Under the pieces are notes generated by a model that saw only the letters and a program-made list of their open reading frames with translations, was not told the DNA's origin and did no database searches. A DNA stretch of 64,000 bases, from positions 1 through 64,000 of the forward strand of contig JAKCPB010000368.1 in the NCBI GenBank assembly GCA_021442155.1, in the 5' to 3' direction. Below are positions 22,946 through 35,130 of the stretch, in pieces. The first letter of the stretch is position 1. Every line of letters starts with the position of its first letter. The position numbers and the translations under genes are program-made. The DNA comes from Cymbidium sinense. Taxonomy: Eukaryota > Streptophyta > Magnoliopsida > Asparagales > Orchidaceae.

Positions 22946-23823
22946 GTGTTATATCTGAATACAGTGAAAAAAGTGCATGGGCTGCTGCATCAACTCGGAG
23001 GGGCAGTGTTAAATAAGCAAGGGTTCCCACATTATGGACGGATGTGGGCAAAGAAGTTAGTCCATGAAACTAGAATTAGGTTAGTATTTTGGAATATAGG
23101 TACTCTTACAGGTAAACTATTGGAATTAATAGAAATTATGGTTCATAGGAAGATAAATATTTTCTGTGTTCAAGAAACTAAATCGGTTGGGGAGAGAGCC
23201 AAGGAGATTGATAGTTTTGGTTTTAAATTTTGGTAGAAGTCAAATTAGAAATGAAGTAAGTGTGATTATATAAAAAAAGTTTGAAGGATAATGTTATAAA
23301 TATTAATAGATGTGGAGATAAAATTATAGCTTTAAAGATTATTATTGATAGTAAGCTTATCAATGTTATAAGTTTTTATGCTCCTCAAGTAGGTTTGGAT
23401 GTAGGCTCAAAACAAAAATTTTGGAATGAATTAGAGGGATTAATACAAAAGATACCTCTTGAAAAAAAAGTATTTATTGAAGGAGATTTAAATGGACATG
23501 TTGGTAGAGTGGAAGAAGATTTTAAAAGTATTCATGGTAGTTATGGATTTGGAGTGCCTAATGAAGAAGGTAGGAATATATTAGATTTTGATTTAGCCTA
23601 TGATTTTGTAGTTGCTAATACTTTATTTAAGAAAAGAGATAAGCATATTATTACTTTTAAAAATAGATATAGTAAAACAAAAATTGATTATTTTCTGATA
23701 AGAAAATCAGATCGTTTAGATTGTAAAGATTGTAAGGTCATTCCAAGTGAAAGTTTAAATACCCAACATCGATTATTACTGTTAGATTTTAAGATGAAAG
23801 ATTGGAAGATGAAAAATAAATGA
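22946..23823 (+). pseudogene. RTE LINE apurinic-type endonuclease domain, broken
   Basis: Two frames (22,946-23,236 and 23,281-23,823) cover the endonuclease that nicks target DNA before reverse transcription. Visible motifs are FWNIGTLTGK, CVQETKSVG, NVISFYAPQ, EGDLNGHVGR, ANTLF.KRDKHIITF, KIDYFLIRKSD and the terminal TQHRLLLLDF with its catalytic His. A stop after GFKFW and a frame change at about 23,240-23,280 split the domain. All recognisable catalytic positions appear retained apart from this break. Such proteins are often mislabelled craniofacial development protein 2-like. Confidence 0.88.
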
Positions 23824-24041
23824 AGTTATTATCCTAGGAATAGATGGGCGCACTTACAAATCACTAGTAAAAATATTTTTACGAGCAAGCTACAAGAGCT
23901 TAGAATTTAGGATGTTCATAAAGAAGCCAATGTTATGTCGAAAAAAGTAGCAAGTGAAATTAAGCAAGTTGCTGAAAATGTGCTTGGAGAATTTAAAGGA
24001 AAAGCTTTTTTAATATAAATAGTTGGTGGTGGAGTCAAAAT

Positions 24042-25871
24042 GTGCAAGAAAAGATAAAAAATAAGAACTACTGTTATAAAACTTGGTTTAGATGTAAAAA
24101 CTCAAAGAATTGGGAAAAATATAAAACGACATGTAGAGATTCAAAGAAAGCAATATATGATGCAAAAAATTTAGCTTTTAGTGATTTATACAATAGATTA
24201 GATACCAAAGAAGGTGAAAGATATATGTATATGTTAGCTAACCAAATAGATAGGAGAAGTAAAGATCTAGCTCAACTGAGGTGTATTAAGGATGAAAATT
24301 ATAAAGTGCATTTCTTAGAAAAGGATATTGAAAGTAAGTGTATGAGGTATTTTGATAAACTTTTCAATGAAGGATCTGAAAAAATGATTGATTTTAAAAA
24401 CCTTAATACCTTCAACAGAAATAAAGAATTTTGTTTTTAACATCATATTAGAAAATTTGAAGTTAGAGAAGCTTTAAAGAAAATCAAATGTGGAAAAATA
24501 GTAGTACCTGATGATATTCCAATTGAAGTGTGGAAATGTTTAGGAGATCAAGGAACTTCATCGCCTAGAAATATTTTTAATCTTATTTTAAAGACTTAAA
24601 AAATGCCAGATTAGTGGAGAAGGAGTTTGTTGATTCCTAAATTTAAGAATAAAGGTGATGCATAAGAGTGTACAAATTATAGAAGAATTAAGTTAATATG
24701 TCACACATTAAAATTATGAGAGAGCATAATTTAGCATAGGTTATGATGTGATACAAAAGTTTCTCACAATCAGTTTGATTTCATGCCAGGTAGATCTACT
24801 ATGGATGTTATACATTTGTTAAGAGGTTTGATGGAGAAGTATAGAGAAAACAAGGAGGATCTACATATGATATTTATTGATTTAGAGAAAGCTTATGATA
24901 AAGTTTGAAGAGTTGTTCTTTAGAGAGTTCTAGAAAATAATGGAGTTAATATTGGTTATATTCAAGTCATTAAGGATATGTATACTAGAGCTATTACTTG
25001 TGTCCAAACACAAGGAGGATTCACCAAATATTTTACTATTTCAGTTAGATTACATCAAGGATTAGCTTTAAGCCCTTATCCTTTTGCTTTAGTTATGGAT
25101 GTTCTTGCTAGGCATTTACAGGAAGATGTATCTTGGTGTATGCTTTTTGGTGATGACATTCTTCTTGTGGATAAGACTAGAGAGGGAGTCCAAGAGAAAC
25201 TTGAATTATGAAGGTCAACCTTAGATTTTAATGATTTTTGTTTAAGTAGATCTAAAACTGAATATATGAAGTGAAATTTTAGTTGTAGAAGTTATAGTGG
25301 GAGTTGGTGACATTAGGTGAACAAGTCATTAAAAAAAGTGAGCGATTTAGATATTTAGGCTCTATTATCCAAAATGATGGTGAAATAGATGGAGATGTTT
25401 TTAGTAGAATTCAAGTTGGATAGTTGAAGTGGAGGAATGAATCTAGCCTATTGTGTGATAGAAAAGTATCGCTAAATCTTAAGGGAAATTTTATAAGATG
25501 GTGGTAAGACCTACAATGATTTATGGTGCAAAATGTTGGCCAAGAAAGAGAACACGAGAATAAGTTAAGTAGAGATGAGGATGCTCAAGTGGATGAGTGG
25601 CTTTACTCTTAGAGATAAAATGTGGAGTGAGTATGTTCGAAAAAAAGTTGGAGTAGCTCCAGTGGTAGACAAGATTAGAGAGAGTTGCCTTAGATGGTTT
25701 GGCCACATAAAGTATTGGCCATCCAATGACCCGGTTAAGAGAGTAGATGCATTAGATTTGTTTTATGTTAAGAAAGGTGGAAGTAGACCTAAAAAGACAT
25801 GGTTAAGATGTATAAAAAATGACCTTAGTATACTTGAATTAAATGATAATGTGACACATAATAAGACATAA
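24042..25871 (+). pseudogene. RTE LINE linker, reverse transcriptase and C-terminal domain, broken
   Basis: 24,042-24,440 is the linker (KTTCRDSKKAIYDAKN, RYFDKLFNEGSE). The RT then runs in several frames: [56 protein letters not shown], then 24,978-25,211 with HQGLALSPYPFALVMDV and LFGDDILLVDKTREGV. The catalytic pair DD at 25,152-25,157 is intact, though the usual FADD is FGDD. The C-terminal part (25,575-25,871) has EMRMLKWMSGFTLRDK, VAPVVDKIRESCLRWFGH and GSRPKKTWLRCI. Several stops lie where Trp or Pro codons are expected, consistent with C-to-T or G-to-A decay. Confidence 0.9.
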
Positions 25872-25952
25872 TGGAGTCGAATGATTCATGTAGCCGACCC
25901 CATGTAGTGGGATAAAGGCTTCTTGTTGTCGTTATTATTGTCGTTGTTGTAG

Positions 25953-26387
25953 GTTTTTTACTTTTTAGTTTAGTTTAGGTTTTTATTTATTTTATTTTAG
26001 TTTTATTTTTATTTTTTATTTTATTTACTTTTTAGGTTTAGGTTTTAGTTTATGTTTTTTATTTTATTTTACTATTATATTTTATTTTGGCTTAGGTTTT
26101 TTAATTTATTTTATTTTAGGTTTTATTTATTTTAGGTTTATGTTTTTAGCATTTTAGTGTTTAGGGTTTAGGGTTTATGTTTTAGGGTTAGTTGAGGGTT
26201 TAAGGTTTAAGGGATTTAGGGTTTTAGGTTTTGTTTGGGTTTTAAGGTTTGGATTTTAGGGTTTAGGGTTTAGGGATTAAGGTTTTAGGTTTAGGATTTA
26301 GGGTTTAGGGTTTTTAGGGTTTAGGTTTTGGGTTTAGGGTTAAGGTTTTAGGTCTAGGGTTGAAGTTTTAGTTTAGGGTATAGGGTT
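25953..26387 (+). repeat. T-rich module end and TTTAGGG array
   Basis: Resumes the T-rich module interrupted by the LINE (25,953-26,155), then degenerate TTTAGGG with the G3-G6 type left flank TAGGTCTAGGGT just before G5. No gene. Confidence 0.8.
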
Positions 26388-26871
26388 TTTATTTTTTTAT
26401 TTTAGTGATACAAATTGATTCAACATTTCTTCTTTTCTATTTCATCAACCGAAGTAACACACCAAGTTTTCTAAGACACAAGCGACGGTATAAATAAAAA
26501 ATGAGCATGCATAGAGCAAATAAAAAACTCTAGATAACTAGAACTGTCTCTACTATAAAGATATAGTTGCATAAGCAGCCGATCAAATTGGCTATTCTTT
26601 TGTTTCTCTAGTTTCCATCAAAACCACCCCGGCCACTTGAGTAGCGGGATCCAACATCATCTCCCTGATCTCTCCCTCCGCCACCACCACAACTGTAACC
26701 TCCGTCGCTCCTCTCGCCTCCATAACCACCACTGCTCTGACCACCACTTTCATATCCACCAGCACCTCTAGATCCCCCTCCACCAATGCAATAACCGCCG
26801 CCTATGCCTTCACCTCCACCGCCAGATAGACTTAGCTGGTTGGATGTGATGTCCTAGTGGTTACCATTCTT
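26388..26871 (-). pseudogene. Glycine-rich RNA-binding protein 3' fragment, copy G5
   Basis: The T-rich left edge is diffuse (TTTTTTTATTTTAGTGATAC). The 3'UTR follows, then a Gly-rich tail with the GGYGG pattern on the minus strand. The DGN codons are followed by TAG in place of Trp near 26,605. The right edge is TTACCATTCTTAGGG. The minus frame at 26,592-26,786 is out of the GRP frame. It belongs to the G3-G6 subfamily by flanks. Confidence 0.8.
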
Positions 26872-27598
26872 AGGGTGTAGGTTTAGGTTTATTAGGTTTT
26901 AAGGTTTAGGTTTATCTTTTAATTTATTTAGTTACTTTAGGTTTTGGTTTACGATTTGGGGTTTAGGGTTTACGATTTATGGTTAGAGTTTAGGATATAG
27001 GGTTTAGGGTTTAGGGTTTTCTGTTTAGGGTTTAGGGTTTAGGATTTTAGGGCTTATGCTTTTAGAGTTTAGGGTTTCAGGTTAGGGTTTATGGTTTAGG
27101 GTTTAGGGTTTAGTGTTTTTTAGGGTTGATGGATTAGGGTTTAGGGTTGTTGGGTTAGGGTTTGGGTTTAGGGTTTAGGGTTTAGGATTTAGGGTTTATG
27201 GTTTTTCTATTTATTTTTTAAATTAAGTAAACCGGTAGGTTTAGGTTTATTTAGTTTATTTAGTATATTTTTTATTTATTTTAGTTTATTTTTTATTTAG
27301 GTTTATTTTTTTTTATTTAGTTTAGGTTTATTTATTTTAGTTAAATTTTTTTATTTTAGTTTAGTTTTTAAGTTTCGGTTTATTTTTTAGTTAAGTTTTA
27401 TTTTTATTTTATTTTTAGGTTTAGGTTTTATTTTTGATTTTTATGATTAGGTTTAGGTTTCTATTTTATTATATTTGGTTTAGGTTTAGGTTTTAGGTTT
27501 TTATTTTAGGTTTATTTATCAATTTTATTTTTTAGTTTAGGTTTATGGTTTAAATTAAGTAAACCGATGGGTTTCGATTTAGGTTTAGGTTTAGGTTT
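26872..27598 (+). repeat. TTTAGGG array and T-rich module
   Basis: TTTAGGG at 26,872-27,210 with the TTATGCTTTTAGAG box near 27,055. A T-rich module at 27,211-27,598 opens with AAATTAAGTAAACCGGTAGG; a second anchor AAATTAAGTAAACC lies at about 27,552. It ends at the junction with gypsy-derived DNA. Confidence 0.85.
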
Positions 27599-28500
27599 AT
27601 TTTAGACACTACTTGACTATCGAAGTTCCTTTCATAGAAACCAGATTTGTGGTTGGAGAATCCATCTTACGGATGTGATTCTCCTTGGTCCATAAATTTG
27701 AGATAGGTCAAAGAAATAGCTCTTTCTCATTGTGGTTCCTCACACCAATATAAACATGTAAACAAAATATATATTCACTTATGGATTAGAGGAAACCACT
27801 AGCTGTACCTTTTCCCAAGCAGACCTCCTATATTTAGGGCAATGTTAGGAAAACTCCCTATAGGAATCACCTAACTACTCTTGAGTTGATATAAGTCCCC
27901 AACGCCATTCAATCTATAGTCACCTTAAGTTAGATTTGATTTGTTGTGCAACCAATAGGTCACCCTAGCAGTTATTCTCTATTTTAGGAGATGTAAGTTT
28001 GCTATGCCTTCTTCCTAGCACCGTCATTGCACACCAAAAGGCAACCTCTTAGGATGGCTAGCTCTACCCCATAGCCAGTAGACTATCCTTTTGGATTGTA
28101 AATTTGAGATAGGACTAGTATGATATAGCCCCTTCTCAGTAGGTCCATCGCACACCGACATGGTCCATAAATTAAATCTATTAAACTTGACTAAGCTCAC
28201 ATCCCTAACGGATATGCTCTCAATTCAAAATCAAAATAAATCAAACAAACCATATCAAATCACATGAAATTAAGATAAAATTCTTCCTGATTGCTTTTGA
28301 GTTGACATAAGTCCCCAACGGCATTCACTCAGTAGTTGACCAAGGTTAGGTTCGATTTATTGTGCATCCAGCAGGTCACCCCAACAAGTGTTCCTCACTT
28401 TAGAAGATGTAAGTCTGCTACGCCTTCTTCCTAGCATAGATGTTGCATAACACCTTAGTGCCTCAGATTTAGACTATCCCTTTGGATTTATAAACCTAAG
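27599..28500 (+). repeat. Island of gypsy 3' non-coding DNA inside the telomere-type array
   Basis: Similar to 9,620-10,470 of block A: CCTTTCATAGAAACCA, GGTTGGAGAATCCATC, AAACAAAATATATATTCA, GGAGATGTAAGTTTGCTATG and CACACCGACATGGTCC strings in the same order and orientation. The left junction lies in TTTTAGACAC, where TTTTAG fits both partners. The right junction is after CCTTTGGATTTATAAA, joining TAGTTTAGGG-like DNA. No coding capacity. Confidence 0.8.
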
Positions 28501-30280
28501 TGGTTTAGGGTTTAGGTTTTAGGTTTTAGGTTTATATTTTAGGTTTATTTTTAGGTTTTACTTTTTAATTTATGTTTAGGTTTATTTTTAATTAATTTTA
28601 TTTTATTTAGTTTAGGATTTAGGTTTAGTTTATTTTAGGTTTAGGATTAGGTTTTATTTATTTTAGTTTAGGTTTATTTTTTTTTTTATTTAGGTTAAGT
28701 TTTATTTTTAGTTTTGGGTTTATTTGTTATTTATTTTAGGTTTTCTTTAGGTTTGTTTTTTTGGTTTAGATTTTATTTAGTTATTTTATTTTATTTTAGG
28801 TTTATTTTATTTTTATTTTGTTTATTTTATTATATTTAAGCCTTTTTATTATTAACTTTATTTTATTTTTTAGTTTTAGTTTAGGTTTTTATTTTATTTT
28901 ATTTTCTTATTTTATTTATGTTTAGGTTTAGGTTTCTTTATTTATTTTATTTTTAGGTTTTATTTACTTTAGGTTTAGGTTTTTGGTTTTGGGTTTAGGG
29001 TTTAGGGTTTAGGGCTTAGGGTTTAGGTTGTAGGGTGTTTTAGGGTTAGGGTTTAGGTTAGTTTTATTGTTTATTTTAGGATTTAGGGTTTGTGGGTTAT
29101 GATTTTTTTTAAATTAAGTAAACCCAGGTTTAGATTTAATTAATTTATTTTTATTTATTTTAGTTTATATTTTTATTTGTTTTTTATTTTTATTTTATTT
29201 AGTTTAGTTTATTTCTTTTAGGTTTATATATTTTAATTAGGTTTTTATTTTAGTTTATTTTATTTAGGTTTAGGTTTATGTTCATTTTATAGTTTACTTT
29301 TATTTTTCTTTTATTTTTTTAGGTTGAGGTTTTATTTTATATTTTTAGGTTTATGTTTAGGTTTTTATTTTATTTTTTTAGGTTTAAATTTTAGGTTTTT
29401 ATTTTAGGTTTATTTTTAGGTGTTATTTTTTAGTTTAGTTTAGGTTTATTTTTTATTTATTTTATTTTATTTAGTTTAGTAGATTTAGTTTATTTTAAGT
29501 TTAGGTTTAGGTTTGATTTATTTTAGTTTAGTTTATTTTAGTTTTGGTTTATGTTTATTTTATTTTGTTTATTTTAGGTTTAGGTTTTTTTTAGTTTAGG
29601 GTTTAGGTTTTACTTTTATTTATTTTTAAGTTTTATTTTTTAGGTTTATATTTTAGGTTTAGGTTTTTATTTAGGTTTTATTTTATTTTATTTTATTTTA
29701 GGTCTATTTTATTTTTTATTTTATGCTTAGCTTTTATTTTATTTAGGTTTTTTATTTTTAGGTTTATTTTTTTTACTTTATTTTAGGTTTTCATTTATTT
29801 TATTTTAGTTTAGTTTTTATTTTTTTTCATTTAGGTTTAGGTTTAGGTTTTAGTTTAAAATTTTATTTTATTTTATTTTATTTATTTTATTTAAGTTCAG
29901 GTTTATTTATTTATTTTATTTTTAGGTATTATTTAGTTTAGGTGTCAGTTTTTAGGTTTAGGATTCAGGGTTTAGTGTTTAGGATTTGGGATTTAGGTTT
30001 TAGGGTTTAGGGTTTAGGGTTGTAAGTTTTAGGATTTAGGGTTTAGGGTTTATGGTTTAGGGTTTATGGTTTAGGGTTTAGGGTTTTAAGATTTAGGGTT
30101 TGTTTTTGTGGTAGTAGGGTTGTGGTTTATTGGGTTTTTAGTTTTCTTTAATTTTTAAATTTTAAGTAAATTGGTAGGTTTAGGTTTATTTAGTTTATTT
30201 AGTTTATTTTTTATTTATTTTAGTTTAGTTTTTTATTTAGGTTTATTTTTTATTTTTATTTAGTTTAATTTAATTTTAGA
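28501..30280 (+). repeat. T-rich modules and TTTAGGG arrays
   Basis: T-rich modules at 28,501-28,985, 29,106-29,950 (opening AAATTAAGTAAACCCAGG) and 30,151-30,280 alternate with TTTAGGG runs at 28,986-29,105 and 29,951-30,150. The internal phrase TTTATTTTATTTTGTTTATT recurs at 29,553, as in other modules. No gene. Confidence 0.85.
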
Positions 30281-30838
30281 GTGTAATTCTAGTTCTAGAA
30301 GTTATAGTGGTAGTGTTGTGACATTAGGTGAACAAGTCATTCAAACGCAAAATGTGAATGTTTTAGGAATGAATCATCTGTTGTGATAGAAAAGTACCAC
30401 TTAAACTTAAGGAAAATTATATAAAATGGTGGTAACAGAATGAATTATGGTGTAGAATGTCACAATTAAGCATGAGTCTAAGTTAAGTGTTGTGGAGATG
30501 CTTAGGTGGATGAGTGGTTTTACTCTAGAGATAAAGCAAAATGTTTCTTTTCAAGAAAAAGTTGGAGTAGCTCTAGTGGTAGATTAAGAGTCTCCTTAGA
30601 TGGTTTGGCCATATAAATAATCCATGACCGATAGAGAGTAGATGCATTAGAATTGCCTTATGTCAAGAAAGGTAGACGCAGACCTAAAAAGACAAGGTTA
30701 ATATGTATAAAAATGAACTTAGTATACTTGAATTGAATGAGAATTTGACACATAATAAGACACAATGGAGATAAAGGATTCATGTAGACCTTTAGTGGGA
30801 TAATGGCTTGTTGTTATTGTTATTGTTGTTGTTGTTTT
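30281..30838 (+). mobile_element. RTE LINE 3' fragment, copy R2
   Basis: Matches 25,270-25,950 of R1: CTAGAAGTTATAGTGG, TTAGGTGAACAAGTCATT, GATGCTTAGGTGGATGAGTGG, AGTTGGAGTAGCTC, CTTAGATGGTTTGGCCATAT and AGACCTAAAAAGACAAGG, then GGGATAATGGCTTGTTGTTATTG. Contains many short deletions relative to R1, so no frame of useful length remains. Same strand as R1. It could be a 5'-truncated insertion or a rearranged piece. Confidence 0.9.
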
Positions 30839-31675
30839 CTTTATTTATTTTAGTTTATTTTTTTAGGTTTAGGTTTACTTTTTAGTTTAGTTTCATTTTT
30901 ATTTTATTTCTTAGGTTTAGGCTTTATTTTTATTTTTAGGTTTAGGTTTAGGTTTTTATTTTATATTTTTATGTTTAGGATTTAGATTTTATTTTAGGTT
31001 TATTTTTAGGTTTTATTTTTTAGTTTTGGTTTAGGTTTATTTTTAGAATATTTTATTTTATTTAGGGTTTAAGTTTAGGTTTTATTTATTTTAGTTTAGG
31101 TTTAGGTTTATTTTATTTTTATTTTAAGTTTAGGTTTATTTAGTTTAGGGTTTAGATTTTATTGTTTATTTATTTTCAGGGTCATTCTTTAGGTTTAGGT
31201 TTTTATTTAGTTCTTATAATATTTTATATTAGGTTTATTTTATTTTTATTTTAGGTTTAGTTTTTATTTTATTTAAGTTTTTTATTTCTTTAATTTAGTT
31301 TAGGTTTTTATTTATTTTATTTTAGTTCTGCTTTTATTTTATTTTTTTCCTTTTAGGTTTAGGTTTAGGTTATAGTTTTAGTTTAGGTTTTATTTATTTT
31401 ATTTTTATTCTTTTTGGTTTAGTTTATTTATTTTCTTTAGGTTTTAGTTTGGGTTTAGCTTTTTAGGTTAACGGTTTAGGTTAGTTGAGGGTTTTGAGGT
31501 TTAGGTTTAGTTTTGGGGTTTTAGGTTTTCAGGTTTAGGATTTAGGGATTAGGGTTTAGGGTTTAAGGACTTTTAGGGTTTAGGGTTTATGGTTTGGGGG
31601 TTTTAGGGTTTAAGGTTTAGTGTTTAGGTTTTAGGTCAAGCGTTCAGGTTTTAGTTTAGGATTTGGTGTTTTTGG
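30839..31675 (+). repeat. T-rich module and TTTAGGG array
   Basis: T-rich module continues at 30,839-31,465, then degenerate TTTAGGG at 31,466-31,675 with the GTTCAGGTTTTAGTTTAGG flank typical of G3-G6. No gene. Confidence 0.8.
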
Positions 31676-32102
31676 TTTTTTTCTTAACAGAGAACAAATT
31701 CAAATTCAACATTTCTTCTTTTCAATTTAACCAACAAAGTAACACACCAAGTTTTCTAAGACATATGCGATGACATAGATGAAAAATGAGCACGCACAGA
31801 GAAAATTGAAAACCTTAGATAACTAGAACTATCTCTATGATAAAGACATAGTTCCATAAGCGCCAGACATTAGCTTTCTCCCGCTCTCTCGATAGGATCC
31901 ACCATTATATCCCCTCCCTCCCTCCACCACCACACGTAGAACCTTCATCGCTCCTCCTCCATAAACATCACTACTACAACCACCTCCATACCACCGCACC
32001 TCAGATCCTCCACCACCACTTATAATCGCCGCCTCCTCCTCGCTTCCATTCAGGACTAAGCTTGGTTGTGGATCTTCCTGTCGTCAAGGTTTTTCCCATT
32101 CT
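31676..32102 (-). pseudogene. Glycine-rich RNA-binding protein 3' fragment, copy G6
   Basis: T-run edge (TTTTTTTCTTAACAGAG), shared 3'UTR to about 31,870, then a coding remnant damaged by many small deletions. The C-terminal DGNW(R)N region is missing and Gly-rich triplets are frame-shuffled. The right edge TTTCCCATTCTTAGGG is intact. It lacks any GRP frame of note. It is shorter than G3-G5 by about 60 bp because of internal deletions. Confidence 0.75.
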
Positions 32103-35100
32103 TAGGGTTTAGGTTTATTAGGTTTTATGGTTTAGATTTACTTTTTCATTTATTTAATTACTCTAGCTTTAGGTTTAGGGTTTAGGGTTTAGGTTTAGGG
32201 TTTAGGGTTAAGGGTTTAAGGTTTAGGGTGTAGTGTTTATGGATTACGGTTTAGGGTTTTATGATTTATGCTTTTAAGGTTTAGGGTTTAGAATTGTGGT
32301 TTGGTTTAGGGTTTTTTTTTTTAAGGGCTACATTTAGATTTTGGGTTTAGGGTTTTTTTTTAATTAAGTAAATTGGTAGGTTTAGGTTTATTTAGTTTAT
32401 TTTTATTTATTTTAGTTTATTTTATTTATTTATTTTTATTAAGGTTTATTTTTTATTTTATTTAATTTAGCCTATTTATTTTATGTTTATTTATTTTAGT
32501 TTAGGTTTTTATTTTAGTTTATTTTTTAAGTTTAGTTTTAGGTTTAGGTTTATTTTTTAGTTGAGTTTTATTTTTGTTTTATTTTTAGGTTTAGGTTTAG
32601 GCTTTTATTTTATTTTTTTTTAGCTTTACGCTTTAGTTTTTTATTTTAGTTTAATTTTTAGGTCCTATTTTTTAATTTTGATTTCAGTTTATTTTTAGTT
32701 TATTTTATTTTATTTAGTTTAGGTTTAGGTTTAATTTATCTTACATTTAGTGTTAGGTATTATTTATTTTAATTTAGATTATTTTAGTTTAGGTTAGGTT
32801 TATTTTATTTTATTTTAGGTGTTTTTAGTTTAGGGTTTTATTTTTCATTTTTTTTAGGTTTATTTTTTATGTTTATGTTTTTATTTAGTTTTTATTTTAT
32901 TTTATTTTAGGTTAATTGTTTCTAATTTTAGGTTTTGTTTTTCATATTATTTAAGTTTTTTATTTTTTTAGTTTAGTTTATGTTTTTATTTATTTTATTT
33001 TAGTTTAGTTTTTTTTTTCTTTTATTTTCTTTTTAGGTTTAGGTTTAGGTTTAAGTCTTAGTTATGTTTTAATTTTACTTTATTTTTTATTTTATTTTGC
33101 TTTAGGTTTATTTATTTATTTTATATTTAGGATTTATTTAGTTTAGGTTTTGGTTTTTAGCCTTTTAGCATTTAGGGTTTAGGGTTTTGGTTAGGTTTTT
33201 ATTTAAGTTTACTTTTAGGTTTTATTTTTTTAGTTATGTTTAGATTTAATTTTGGTTTTTTTATTTTATTTAGTTGAGGGTTTAGGTTTAGTTTCTTTTA
33301 AGTTTATGTCTAGGTTTTATTTATTTTAGTTTGTTTATTTTAGTTTAAGTTTAGGTTTATTTTATTTTGTTTCTTTTATTTATTTTAGGTTAAGTTTTAT
33401 TTTAGTTTGAGTGGGTTTTATTTTTATTTATTTTTAGGTTTTATTTTGAGGTTTAGGTTTTATTTAGTTTTTATTTTATTTTAGGTTTATTTTATTTCCA
33501 TTTTATGTTTAGATTTTTATTTAGTTTTTTTTTATTAAGGTTTTTTATTCTGACATTTATTTTATTATTTTAGTTTAGTTTTAGTTTTTATTTATTTTAT
33601 TTTAGTGTATTTTTATTATTTTTATTTTATTTTATTCTTAGGCTTATTTTATTATTTTACTTTTTTTAATATTATGCGTGTTTAGGTTTTTTTATTTATT
33701 TAATTTTTAGGATTTATTTACTTTAGTTTAGGTTTTTAGGTATTTGGCTTAGGGCATAGGGTTTAGGGTTTTGGGTTTTAAGGTTTATCGTTTAGGGTTT
33801 AGGGTTTATTTTTTAGGCTTGAGGGTTTAGGGTTTTAGAGTTGCCATTAGAGTTGCTTTTATTTTAAGGTTTAGGGTTTAGGTGGTTTTAAGGTTTAGGG
33901 TTTAGGTTTTAGGTATAGTGTAGAGTTTAGGGTTTTAGAGTTTAGTATGGTTTAGGATTTAGGACTTAGGTCAGACTGGGTTGGTAATGTTAGGGTTTTG
34001 GTTGGATCAGGTTAGTTTAGTTAGGGTTAGGGTTAGTTTAGCATTTAGGGTTTAGTTTAGGGTTTAAGTCTTTAGTGCCTGGGTTGGGGGCAGGTTTAGG
34101 GTTTAGGGTTTGAGATTTAGGGTTTAGGGCTTTATGCTCTTTAGGTTTTGTTCCACCATTTTAGGTTTAGTTTATTCTTATTTTAGTTTAGTTTTATTTT
34201 TATTTTTATTTTTAGGTTTAAGTTTTATTTTTTATTTTTAGGTTTAGGTTTGAGTTTTATTTTATTTTAGGTTTAAGTTTTAGGTTTTATTTTAGGTTTA
34301 TTTTAGGTTTTATTTTTAGTTTAGGTTTAGATATTTTAGTTTATTTTACCATTTAGTTTAGGGTTTATGTTTAGTTTATTTTCATGAGATTTAAGTTTTA
34401 TTTATTTTAGTTTAGTTTAGTATATTTTAGGTTTTGGTTTATTTCATTTTGTTTATTTTAGGTTTAGGTTTTTTTAGTTTAATGTTTATGTTTAGTCCAT
34501 TTATTTTTAGGTTTATTTTATTTAGTTTTATTTTTATTTTATTTTAGGTTTATTTTATTTTATTTTGCTTAGTTTTATTTTATTTAAGTTTTATTTTAGG
34601 TTTATTTTTTTGTTTAATTTAGGTTTTATTTATTTTATTTTATTTTATATTTTAGGTTTGGTTTAGGTTTAGGTTTAGTAGGTTTTTTATTTTATTTTAA
34701 TTTTATTTATGTTTAGGTTTTAATTTATTTTATTTTTAGGTTTTATTTAGTTTAGGTTTTGGTTTTGGTTTGGGTTTTTAGGGTTTATGGTTTAGGTGTG
34801 GATTAAGGTTTAGGGTTTAGGGTTAGATTAGGGTGTGGTTTCTGATTTAAGTTATGCAGGGTTTGTTTAGTACACAATTTAGGTTTAGTTGTGGTTTAGG
34901 GTTTAGAGTTTTGTGGTTTAAGGTTTAGGGTTTAGGGTTTAGGGTTGTAGGTTTAGAGTTTAGGGTTTTGGATTTAGGTTAGTTTTATGGTTTAGGGTTT
35001 AGGGTTTAGGGTTAAGGTTTAGTTTATTTTATTTATTTATTTTTTATTTTTAAGGTTTTTGATTTAGGGTTTAGTGTTTAGGTTTTAGGATTAGGGTTCA

Positions 35101-35130
35101 GTATTTAGTTTAGGGTTTAGGGTTTTTTAG
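32103..35130 (+). repeat. TTTAGGG arrays and T-rich modules (G6-G7 spacer)
   Basis: TTTAGGG at 32,103-32,360 (TTTATGCTTTTAAGG near 32,265), 33,736-34,160 and 34,771-35,130. T-rich modules at 32,361-33,175 (anchor AATTAAGTAAATTGGTAGG), 33,176-33,735 and 34,161-34,770. A short odd stretch near 33,965-34,100 has GGGTTGGTAATG and GGTTGGGGGCAGG, unlike the surrounding repeat. No gene. Confidence 0.8.

Larger units (their letters stand above)
22883..25952 (+). mobile_element. RTE-type non-LTR retrotransposon (LINE), near full length, copy R1
   Basis: About 3.07 kb inserted in T-rich telomere-derived DNA. It has a short 5' leader, one ORF broken by stops and frameshifts (endonuclease, linker, reverse transcriptase, C-terminal domain) and a 3' tail of GTT/GTC repeats after GGGATAAAGGCTTCTTGTTG, typical of plant RTE elements. 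Length fits a nearly complete plant RTE (about 3.2 kb). A target-site duplication could not be identified because both flanks are low-complexity. It encodes nothing functional. Confidence 0.9.
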
